Assembly: GCA_002067405.1 (NCBI GenBank)
Contig: MVRP01000162.1
Location: 1 to 9,531 of the forward strand
From: Syntrophorhabdaceae bacterium PtaU1.Bin034
GTDB lineage: Bacteria; Desulfobacterota_G; Syntrophorhabdia; Syntrophorhabdales; WCHB1-27
Direction: 5' to 3'
Length of the DNA stretch: 9,531 nucleotides
Positions 1 to 6,621 of this stretch are shown piece by piece. Below the pieces are notes generated by a model that saw nothing but the letters and a program-made list of their open reading frames with translations, was not told where the DNA came from and did not search any database. Position 1 is the stretch's first letter. Every line of letters starts with the position of its first letter. A program made the position numbers and the translations under genes.

Positions 1-1
1 C

Positions 2-232
2 GCCAATTCCAGCCGCCATCGGATCATCAAGTTCTGCCGGGATGTAGGCAAACAAGCTCAGATATCCCTGCTGCTTGGTAGCCACTTCGGTGAGCTGCAA
101 ACCCTGGTACAGACCTATTTGCCGAAGCCAGCTATCGATCAGATTACGATTCGTAAGACTAAGCTCGAAGAACAACGAGGCGAGGGGTACAGAAAAGCCT
201 CCGAAGGAGAGATCGATGGCCAAACCGGTTGA
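2..232 (+). CDS. Partial CDS (C-terminal 76 residues), unidentified protein
   Basis: This reading frame is open from the window edge and ends at TGA 230-232, 17 bases inside the HerA-like gene. The 76 visible residues look like real protein: a basic helical stretch (HRIIKFCRDVGKQ), a hydrophobic segment followed by a glycine-rich turn (ISLLLGSHFGELQTL), and a charged hydrophilic tail rich in K, E and R. I do not recognise the family from this tail alone. Genes placed just upstream of herA-like genes are often a partner nuclease (NurA-type) or another effector such as a SIR2-family protein. That makes such a role plausible here, but no catalytic motif is in view. The overlap with the next start suggests translational coupling and membership in the same operon. 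Confidence 0.7.
   Translation, partial: ANSSRHRIIKFCRDVGKQAQISLLLGSHFGELQTLVQTYLPKPAIDQITIRKTKLEEQRGEGYRKASEGEIDGQTG
204..209 (+). promoter_or_regulatory. Ribosome binding site of the HerA-like gene
   Basis: AAGGAG lies six bases before ATG 216. It supports that start over the in-frame GTG at 75. The extra 47 residues from GTG 75 would run over the coding frame of the upstream gene and look unlike protein of this family. Confidence 0.8.
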
Positions 233-2318
233 ACAAATCGCCGCGCTGACGATTGGCACTGTTGAATCGGTATCTCCGGCTGAGATTCGGGTACTTCTTG
301 AGCCGAACGCCCCTCAGACCACCGCGCTAAATACCGGTGTACCGACGGGGTTCCCGCGCATTAACGGATATGTGTTGATTCCTAACGAAACCGGAGCGGT
401 TGTTGGTTTAGTCGTGTGGCTGGGTGTCGAACGCTCGCCCTTCCCGAAACGGACAGGCCTCAAAGATTTCGGACTTGTTGATTTACCATTTCCCGCTCGA
501 AAGATATCACTGACTCCATTGGGAACATTGCTTGCCGCAAAACGCTCTGGAGACAGCGAGAGAGCATATCGTCTAGAGCGAGGAGTTTCTGCCTTCCCGT
601 CGGTTGGAGATGTCGTTCAACTGCCTACGGCTGAACAACTTCGCTGTATTATTGAAGCTTCAAGTGAAGAAGACAGACGCGTAAAGATCGGCACGTCACC
701 ACTTGCCGCAAACGCTGCGGTGACTGTGGATCCGGATAAAATATTCGGGCGCCATCTTGCAGTCCTTGGGAATACCGGGAGCGGTAAATCTTGTTCCGTC
801 GCGGGAATCATCCGCTGGTCACTAGAACAGGCGCGCGAGGCAAAATCAGATAAAGCCCGACCGAATGCCCGATTCATAATTCTAGATCCCAATGGGGAGT
901 ATTCCAGTGCCTTCGAAGACTACAAGGACGTCCGAATATTCCAAGTCTCTCCCAAATCTGGAGATGTTCTACCCGTCTTACTTCCAGCTTGGATGTGGAA
1001 CAGCCAGGAATGGGGTGCATTCGCTCATGCTGCCCCTGCTGTTCAAAGGCCGCTGCTTCTCCAAGCCCTTAGAGACTTACGTTCGGGTGCACATCTATCT
1101 GAACCGATGGAACGACAGGTTTCCAGATTGATTCGATCTTACAAAGTCGTGCTCCTGGCACGGATAGGCCGAGGTGTTAGCGGTTATCAGGGTTTTCCGG
1201 AAAACAAGAACTGTGGGAACCAGTTACGTAATCTAGCTACAGACTCACTGTCTCATGCTGAGAAGACTCAAGGTGAGCTTTCAAACGCTCTTGAAGTCCT
1301 TGCTACAGCCGCGGGCGCATTGGCGACAAGACGACACTGGCAGACGGCCACCAGCGAGGGATACAACGATTTTAACGAAACGGAACTTCGAGACGTCATA
1401 GCCCGAATCGACGATGTAGTGTTGCGTTTGCCTCAAGGTCCAAGCGAGGAAGTGTTTTCAGAGGACGCCCCCGTTGAGTTTGATGTCGCGACACTGCCCG
1501 ATCAGCTTGATCTTATAGCGTCAGAAGCGCCGGGCGGCCAGACGGCACAGTTTCTTGCCACACTGACAATGCGAATCAGAATGATGCTGGCCGATAAACG
1601 GCTTGGACCTGTTGTGGATTCAAAGGAGAACAATATCAGCTTTCATGAATGGTTAGATTCGTACATCGGAAAAGATCAAGCAGAAACCGGGGAATTGGCG
1701 ATTCTTGATCTATCGCTGATCCCCTCCGATGTGCTCCATATGGTAATAGCTGTTATTGCTCGGGTGATTTTTGAAGCAACACAAAGGTATCGTAAGGTCA
1801 ACGACAAGGAGCTGCCTACAGTCTTGGTGCTTGAGGAAGCCCACGCATTCGTCAAACGCGGAACCAACGAGGAATCTGACAGTCCCACGCCCGCCCAAAT
1901 GTGTCGACAGACTTTCGAGCGAATCGCACGAGAGGGTCGTAAATTTGGGTTAGGCCTCGTACTATCATCGCAAAGGCCTTCTGAGTTATCATCGACAGTT
2001 CTGGCCCAATGCAATACTTTCCTTTTGCATCGTATCGTAAATGATCGCGACCAAGAACTTGTGGGTAAGCTTGTGCCGGATGCACTTGGAGGTCTCCTCA
2101 AGGAATTACCGAGTCTACCGTCGCGGCAAGCCATTCTCTTAGGTTGGGCAGCGACTGTGCCGACATTGGTGGAGATCACGGAACTACCTGAAAAGCAGCG
2201 CCCTCATTCTGCTGATCCCAAGTTCTGGGACGTTTGGACAGGAAAAGAGCAACGTTACATTAACTGGGCGGAGATTGTGGAAGATTGGACAGGAACCAAA
2301 AGAGATACCATCGCCTGA
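216..2318 (+). CDS. herA: HerA-like hexameric DNA translocase ATPase
   Basis: The product is a 700-residue P-loop ATPase of the HerA/FtsK superfamily (DUF87-type core). Family members form hexameric rings that pump double-stranded DNA, often for a partner nuclease or effector. Residues about 5-160 are beta-rich and fit an N-terminal HAS-barrel. Walker A is GNTGSGKS at 185-192. The HerA-typical DPNGEY motif starts at D224. A long, mostly helical region lies between this and Walker B, which reads VLVLEEAH at 536-543 with acidic E540 and E541. SQRPS at 585-589 is followed by a conserved-looking stretch (LAQCNTFLLHRI, then NDRDQELV), and the C-terminal tail is rich in proline and tryptophan, as usual in HerA. 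The start at ATG 216 has a strong ribosome binding site and makes a 17-base overlap with the upstream gene. The next gene begins 19 bases after its stop. The family call is firm. The association with a methylase operon is seen directly, and a role in DNA defence is inferred. Confidence 0.9.
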   Translation: MAKPVEQIAALTIGTVESVSPAEIRVLLEPNAPQTTALNTGVPTGFPRINGYVLIPNETGAVVGLVVWLGVERSPFPKRTGLKDFGLVDLPFPARKISLTPLGTLLAAKRSGDSERAYRLERGVSAFPSVGDVVQLPTAEQLRCIIEASSEEDRRVKIGTSPLAANAAVTVDPDKIFGRHLAVLGNTGSGKSCSVAGIIRWSLEQAREAKSDKARPNARFIILDPNGEYSSAFEDYKDVRIFQVSPKSGDVLPVLLPAWMWNSQEWGAFAHAAPAVQRPLLLQALRDLRSGAHLSEPMERQVSRLIRSYKVVLLARIGRGVSGYQGFPENKNCGNQLRNLATDSLSHAEKTQGELSNALEVLATAAGALATRRHWQTATSEGYNDFNETELRDVIARIDDVVLRLPQGPSEEVFSEDAPVEFDVATLPDQLDLIASEAPGGQTAQFLATLTMRIRMMLADKRLGPVVDSKENNISFHEWLDSYIGKDQAETGELAILDLSLIPSDVLHMVIAVIARVIFEATQRYRKVNDKELPTVLVLEEAHAFVKRGTNEESDSPTPAQMCRQTFERIAREGRKFGLGLVLSSQRPSELSSTVLAQCNTFLLHRIVNDRDQELVGKLVPDALGGLLKELPSLPSRQAILLGWAATVPTLVEITELPEKQRPHSADPKFWDVWTGKEQRYINWAEIVEDWTGTKRDTIA

Positions 2319-2323
2319 ATCAC

Positions 2324-2328
2324 GGGAG
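2324..2328 (+). promoter_or_regulatory. Ribosome binding site of the methylase gene, selecting TTG 2338
   Basis: GGGAG sits nine bases before TTG 2338. The longer alternative at TTG 2275 lies inside the HerA-like gene and has no comparable purine-rich site. Starting at 2338 also puts the typical family opening (RRLIEDFLP) at the very N-terminus. Confidence 0.65.
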
Positions 2329-2337
2329 AACGTTGAT

Positions 2338-5199
2338 TTGAAGGACCGGAGACTGATAGAAGATTTCCTGCCTGTGAACTCGGTGGGCGAAGCTGCTTCG
2401 AGCGAACCTCGTACCAAAGGGCACATCTCAACCCTGCATGTGTGGCGGGCCAGACGGCCCCTGGTTGCGTGCCGGGCCGCCGTGTACGGCGCGCTTGTTC
2501 CTGCATCGCTATTTGTTCCGGAGAACGGACCGGACAACAAGAAACAGAGCCTTGGTCGGGCTAACGCGGCCAAGTTCATCGATCGGCTCTGCAAATATCC
2601 GGGCAACTCGGTCGTGATCAAGGAGGCACAACGACACATCCTCGAGGCTCATGCCGAACGGCTGACAAGGGAAACCGAAGAAAACGTCACCGTTGAAGAC
2701 ATCTCGGAAGGTCGCGCGCCACGCCCTAAGGTGCTGGATATGTTTGCGGGAGGCGGAGCTATTCCGGTTGAAGCGGCCCGGTTGGGGTGCGAAACGCATG
2801 CGCTTGACCTCAATCCGGTCGCCTACCTCATCGAATTGTGCACCGTAACCTTCCCGCAAGAGTTCGGAGCAGAACTTGCCGATGACATAGAGACGTGGGG
2901 CAAAACCATTCTGAAGCGGACGCAAGAAGCGGTTTCGGATGTCCTCGCACGTATACCGATTGTCCGGAGTCAGCCCCGAAAAGTCCAGGGAACACTGGCC
3001 GATGAAAAGGAACCCCCGTCTGATGAATACTCCGTCGTCGCTTACTACTGGACACGAACCATCCCCTGCCCGAATCCTCAGTGTAAGGGAACGGTGCCGC
3101 TCTATCGGCAGACGTGGTTAAGAAACAAGTCCTCCGGCTATGTGGCCTTGAAGGCTATTCCGGACATGACCAGGCGCATTATGCGGTTTCAGGTAGTAGA
3201 AGCGCAAACAGAGTCCGCTCTTGGTTTCGACCCGTCAAGTGGAAGTGCAGGTTCATCCACCGCATGCCCTTTTTGTCAGACAGCACTCGACAGTCCCTAC
3301 GTCCGCAGGTATGGCGACGAGAAAGGTTTCGGCCAGCAGTTCATGTGTGTGATTACGCTTAACCCCGATAGTGTCGGCAAATTGTATCTTGTCGATGGAT
3401 CCCTTGCGGCTATTGAGGCGGAGCATCAGGCCATATCCGAGCAGCGGGCGGCGGAGATCGAGCGCGAGCTTGGACCGAGCAGCCTTGATGAGGAGATTCC
3501 CCCTACCGGCAACGCGGGGCTTGCGACCGGGAACAGCTACCTCTACGGTGTTAGGACGTTCCGCCAGGCGTTCACTCCGCGTCAGCGGTATATCCTCTTG
3601 ACCATGGCGCGCGAGGTGCGCCGAGCACACCAGGAAATGCTTGAGCAAGGTATGGATCGGGAACGGGCCAGGGCCGTTGTCAGTTACTTGGGTGTCTGGA
3701 TAAGCCGTCTGACCGATCGATGTAACTCCCTTTGCCGTTGGAATAGCGCCAGAGAGGTTATTCAGGGTCTCACGGACATGAAGCGGTTCGCGATGATGTG
3801 GGATTTTCCCGAAGTGAATCTTTTTGGTGGGGCATCTGGAGATGCTTGGGGCAGCCTCAAATACATAACAGCTGTTGTCCGACAGGAAGGACAACAACGC
3901 AACCAGGTTAGGGTTGTCCGTGGTTCCGCGGCCGAGTTACCGTACGACAATGACACCTTTGATGCGGTGATTACCGATCCGCCATACTACGACAACGAAA
4001 GTTACTCGGAGCTTTCCGATGTCTGCTATATTTGGTTGCGACCGACCATCGGCTTTCTCTATCCTGAACATTTCGCCGGCCAACTGTCACCGAAGAAGAA
4101 GGAGTGTGTTGCGGCCGCCTATCGCCAGGGAGGGAAGCAACAGGCGCGCGACTACTACGAGAATACCCTGTTCCAATCTTTGCGCGAAGCCCACCGTGTC
4201 ACAAAGCCGGGCGGTATCCTCATCGTCGTATATGCTCACAAGACCACCCTTGGATGGGCAACGCTCGTGGACGCAATGCGTCGCGCTGGCTATGAGGTTG
4301 CTGAGGCGTGGCCTCTCACTACTGAAACAAAGGCCCGCGTTGCCCACCAAGGAGACGCTGCCCTTGCTTCAAGCATTTTTCTGGTTGCCCGCAGGCGCGA
4401 AGCGCCTGAAGTAGGCTCTTACGAAGAACAAGTTCGTTCTGATCTGGAGAAGATCGTCCGCGAGCGGGTCGATTCACTCTGGAAAATGGGCATTGCAGGA
4501 GCGGATCTTGTGATTGCCGCCGTGGGCGCAGGACTTCGCGCTTTCACTCGTTTCTCGCGAGTGGAGTACGCCAACGGCGACGAGGTCCCAGCAGAGAAAT
4601 TCCTAGCTGAGGTAGAGGGTGTCGTGCTGGAGACGCTCCTGGAAAAGATCTTCGGCGTGACCGGATGCGGTGTCGCCGCCGTGGATGGACCAAGCCGATT
4701 CTATGTACTCTGGCGCTATGCATACAAGGCGGCTGAGATGGACGCAGGCGAGGCCATCGTCTTCACTTACGGGCAGACCGTCGAGCTTGACGGTCAGAAT
4801 GGGCTTTCTTCGGGAAGCCGTGCGCTGGTCGAGAAGAAGAAGGGCAAGTACCGGTTGCGCGACTTCAGCGAGAGGGGCGATCACGATAAGCTGGGCGTTC
4901 CCAAAGATGACGGCAAGGCTGCTCCGCTCATCGACATTCTGCATCGAGTCCTCTGGCTGGTGGAGAACGAACCCCGCAATCTGAACGTCTTCCTCGACGA
5001 GGCAAGGCCGGACCGCGAGCGTCTGCGCTTGATCGCTCAAACCCTGGCCGGAACAGCTCTTGTCGGCAAGAAGGACGACGGGCCGGAACATGCTGTGACA
5101 ACGACTCCGGCTGAAGCTGCCGCGCTCAAGAAACTCGTTGCCAACTGGCGGTCTCTAATCGAGACATACTCGGCGAAAATGGAGGAAAAACTGTTCTAA
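2338..5199 (+). CDS. DUF1156-type adenine-specific DNA methyltransferase with zinc ribbon
   Basis: The product is a 953-residue S-adenosylmethionine-dependent DNA methyltransferase of the large DUF1156/COG1743-like family, expected to methylate adenine N6 in DNA. The N-terminus carries the family signature RRLIEDFLP, then GHISTLHVWRARRPL (about 28-42). Motif I, the cofactor site, is VLDMFAGGGAIP starting at 132, with an acidic LDLNP strand end after it. Four cysteines, C244, C249, C310 and C313 (CPNPQC and CPFC), form a probable zinc ribbon between motif I and the catalytic motif. Motif IV is TDPPYYD at 546-552. The last 260 residues or so, after the methylase core, are alpha/beta with no motif I can name; they presumably bind DNA or partners. 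The length is usual for the family. The most likely start is TTG 2338; an extension to TTG 2275 would add 21 residues. DUF1156 methylases commonly sit with DUF499 ATPases, as here. The target sequence cannot be read from the protein. Confidence 0.9.
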   Translation: MKDRRLIEDFLPVNSVGEAASSEPRTKGHISTLHVWRARRPLVACRAAVYGALVPASLFVPENGPDNKKQSLGRANAAKFIDRLCKYPGNSVVIKEAQRHILEAHAERLTRETEENVTVEDISEGRAPRPKVLDMFAGGGAIPVEAARLGCETHALDLNPVAYLIELCTVTFPQEFGAELADDIETWGKTILKRTQEAVSDVLARIPIVRSQPRKVQGTLADEKEPPSDEYSVVAYYWTRTIPCPNPQCKGTVPLYRQTWLRNKSSGYVALKAIPDMTRRIMRFQVVEAQTESALGFDPSSGSAGSSTACPFCQTALDSPYVRRYGDEKGFGQQFMCVITLNPDSVGKLYLVDGSLAAIEAEHQAISEQRAAEIERELGPSSLDEEIPPTGNAGLATGNSYLYGVRTFRQAFTPRQRYILLTMAREVRRAHQEMLEQGMDRERARAVVSYLGVWISRLTDRCNSLCRWNSAREVIQGLTDMKRFAMMWDFPEVNLFGGASGDAWGSLKYITAVVRQEGQQRNQVRVVRGSAAELPYDNDTFDAVITDPPYYDNESYSELSDVCYIWLRPTIGFLYPEHFAGQLSPKKKECVAAAYRQGGKQQARDYYENTLFQSLREAHRVTKPGGILIVVYAHKTTLGWATLVDAMRRAGYEVAEAWPLTTETKARVAHQGDAALASSIFLVARRREAPEVGSYEEQVRSDLEKIVRERVDSLWKMGIAGADLVIAAVGAGLRAFTRFSRVEYANGDEVPAEKFLAEVEGVVLETLLEKIFGVTGCGVAAVDGPSRFYVLWRYAYKAAEMDAGEAIVFTYGQTVELDGQNGLSSGSRALVEKKKGKYRLRDFSERGDHDKLGVPKDDGKAAPLIDILHRVLWLVENEPRNLNVFLDEARPDRERLRLIAQTLAGTALVGKKDDGPEHAVTTTPAEAAALKKLVANWRSLIETYSAKMEEKLF
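4392..4408 (+). repeat. Perfect inverted repeat (7-bp stem, 3-base loop) inside the methylase gene
   Basis: CAGGCGC and GCGCCTG are separated by GAA and can form a GC-rich hairpin in the mRNA. It falls in the arginine-rich segment (ARRREAP) just after the methyltransferase core, where the C-terminal region begins. There is no U-tract after it, so it is not a terminator. It may be chance or a translational pause at a domain boundary. Confidence 0.45.
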
Positions 5200-5224
5200 T
5201 ACTGACGAGCGTCTGCGATCGATA

Positions 5225-5230
5225 GGGAGG
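5225..5230 (+). promoter_or_regulatory. Ribosome binding site of the ParA-like gene
   Basis: GGGAGG lies four bases before ATG 5235, in the 35-base gap after the methylase gene. This is the longest gap in the operon. I see no convincing promoter or terminator in it, so the gene is most likely read through from upstream. Confidence 0.75.
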
Positions 5231-5234
5231 AATC

Positions 5235-6119
5235 ATGAGTGATAGAAGCCCAAAAACCATTGCAACGATAAACTTCAAGGGTGGTGTCGGAAAGACAACC
5301 GTTACCTGGTGCCTTGGCGATATCCTATCAACCATGTCAAAGGAACAAGTGCTGATGTTTGATCTCGATGCGCAGATGTCGCTTACACAGGCAATTGCTC
5401 TCAATGAAGACAGCGGCAGTCTTGATGCACGTTTTGGAGGCTGGTATGAAAAATCTATCCAGAGGAAGAAGACCATCTTCGATGCATTGGATGCATTTAC
5501 GAAACCCGCTGTGCACTTTGATTTTCCAGTCGGATTCGATTTTATTTATCAGCTAACTGATCAATTTCATTTTGTCCCCTCCGTTGAGGACCTTTATTGG
5601 CAGGAATTGGAGGTTTTCGATAGAGACGGGGTGAAAGACTTCATACGGCGACTTCTTGGGAAAATAACCAACAATCAAAAGTTACCCAGATATGACTATG
5701 TGCTGTTCGATTGTCCGCCATCGTTTACATTACTCTCGTACAGCGTCCTTAGCTGTTGTGACCTTGTCTTGATCCCTGTGAATCCCGACTTCTTTGCTTC
5801 GAGAGGTACAAGCTTGATACTCAATTCATTGCGAATGCGGATTGAACCGCATCCACTTCCCAAAATAGCTGTTTTTATGAACAAAGCGAAAACATGGGGT
5901 AACTCACCGACGAAAGAGGTCCAATTCTATGCACGCGAGGTTGAACGGGCTTGTAAAGAGGCTACAAAGACTCAGAAAGTCGATACAAGGTTCCTCAAGT
6001 CCTACGTGCGTGAACGCGTAGGTATAAAACGAGCAATCACAGGTGGAGGCGTACCTGCTGACACCGTGGAAGACTTCAAAAATCTTTGGCGCGAATGCTT
6101 GGAGGCCCTCAATGAGTGA
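5235..6119 (+). CDS. ParA/MinD-family P-loop ATPase
   Basis: The product is a 294-residue member of the ParA/Soj/MinD (SIMIBI) ATPases. These proteins dimerise on ATP, often with nucleoid DNA or membrane, and are switched by a small partner protein. The deviant Walker A motif KGGVGKTT is at 15-22, with the signature lysine K15 and catalytic K20. The A' motif FDLDAQ follows at 42-47, and Walker B YDYVLFDCPPS is at 153-163 with D159. There is no N-terminal helix-turn-helix extension, so it resembles the short Soj/plasmid type Ib class rather than P1 ParA. The ending does not look like a MinD amphipathic membrane helix, though this cannot be excluded by eye. The gene overlaps the next one by 8 bases, in the position a ParB-like or other activating partner would take. 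Plasmid partition is unlikely here because no parB or parS-like repeat is visible. Its role in a methylase/DUF499 operon is unknown. Parts of the gene are clearly AT-richer than the flanking large genes. Confidence 0.9.
   Translation: MSDRSPKTIATINFKGGVGKTTVTWCLGDILSTMSKEQVLMFDLDAQMSLTQAIALNEDSGSLDARFGGWYEKSIQRKKTIFDALDAFTKPAVHFDFPVGFDFIYQLTDQFHFVPSVEDLYWQELEVFDRDGVKDFIRRLLGKITNNQKLPRYDYVLFDCPPSFTLLSYSVLSCCDLVLIPVNPDFFASRGTSLILNSLRMRIEPHPLPKIAVFMNKAKTWGNSPTKEVQFYAREVERACKEATKTQKVDTRFLKSYVRERVGIKRAITGGGVPADTVEDFKNLWRECLEALNE
6101..6105 (+). promoter_or_regulatory. Ribosome binding site of the small coiled-coil gene
   Basis: GGAGG lies inside the end of the ParA-like gene, six bases before ATG 6112. 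It favours that start over ATG 6043, which would add 23 residues overlapping the ParA-like frame and lacks such a site. Confidence 0.8.
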
Positions 6120-6621
6120 CCAGGACATATTCAATACACCCGAACAAGAAACTGTGATTTTGGCGAAAGAGCTAAGTGAGATTAAAGATATTCTGCGTGA
6201 ACTCTCTCGTAAATTATCACGCATAGAAGCGCGAGCCAGCAGGGCTTTCCCTGCGGCATTTGTTAAGGCAGCAGATAAGCCCAGAGTCCCTAGAGAAAAA
6301 ACATCTACTGATCCTACGATGTCTGCAGAGCAAGTAATGCACCTTTATGATGAGTTAGTTCAACTTGCCAAAGATGGCAACGTTAACCAAGTTCGTATTC
6401 GGTTGGAGAGGCTGGAATTTGCAGACCTAAATTTTCTCAGAACTGAGCTCGGCGTGTCGCTTGGGAAGAAGAAACCTTCAGAGCGTGTTTTAATTGAAGC
6501 CATTTTAGGTCGAGTGAACGAGAGCGTCATGCTCACAAAACATGTCAACCGAACACAGTTGATAAATCCTGAAGGCACAAAGGAAACCATGGAAGACCAA
6601 TCAGAAAAGGAACATTCATGA
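6112..6621 (+). CDS. Small coiled-coil protein of unknown function, paired with the ParA-like ATPase
   Basis: The product has 169 residues and I do not recognise its family. Residues 17-38 show an unbroken hydrophobic heptad pattern (L17, L21, I24, L28, L31, L35, I38), a strong sign of a short parallel or antiparallel coiled coil. A basic, proline-containing linker (about 44-70) follows. A helical C-terminal region (about 70-145) contains helix, turn rich in glycine and lysine (LGVSLGKKKPS, 113-123), then helix (RVLIEAILGRV, 125-135). That shape recalls helix-extended-loop-helix nucleic-acid-binding motifs such as SAP or the Rho N-terminal domain, but this is only a resemblance. The tail after residue 148 is acidic and probably disordered. 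The gene overlaps the ParA-like gene by 8 bases and the DUF499 gene by 4 (ATGA), so all three are probably translationally coupled. Likely roles are an activator or cargo adaptor of the ParA-like ATPase, or a link to the DUF499 ATPase. Base composition is low in GC. Confidence 0.85.
   Translation: MSDQDIFNTPEQETVILAKELSEIKDILRELSRKLSRIEARASRAFPAAFVKAADKPRVPREKTSTDPTMSAEQVMHLYDELVQLAKDGNVNQVRIRLERLEFADLNFLRTELGVSLGKKKPSERVLIEAILGRVNESVMLTKHVNRTQLINPEGTKETMEDQSEKEHS

Noticed and set aside
75..215. 47-residue N-terminal extension of the HerA-like protein from GTG 75
   Set aside because: It overlaps the well-formed coding frame of the upstream gene, and ATG 216 has an AAGGAG at ideal spacing.
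4019..4414. 131-residue + strand frame inside the methylase gene
   Set aside because: It is an off-frame shadow of the catalytic region with an arginine/serine-rich, non-protein-like composition.
5151..5165. GTCTC-TAATC-GAGAC inverted repeat at the end of the methylase gene as a terminator or operator
   Set aside because: The stem is only 5 bp, there is no U-tract, and it lies within coding sequence; likely chance.
5139..5170. Possible -35 TTGCCA with a CATACT -10 upstream of the ParA-like gene
   Set aside because: The two boxes are 21 bases apart, wider than a usual spacer, and both lie in coding sequence; too weak to call a promoter.
6043..6111. 23-residue extension of the coiled-coil protein from ATG 6043
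   Set aside because: It lies wholly within the ParA-like gene, has no ribosome site, and ATG 6112 has GGAGG six bases upstream.
5235..6119. Plasmid partition locus
   Set aside because: There is no ParB-like protein with a helix-turn-helix, no iterated parS-like sites and no replication gene in the window.
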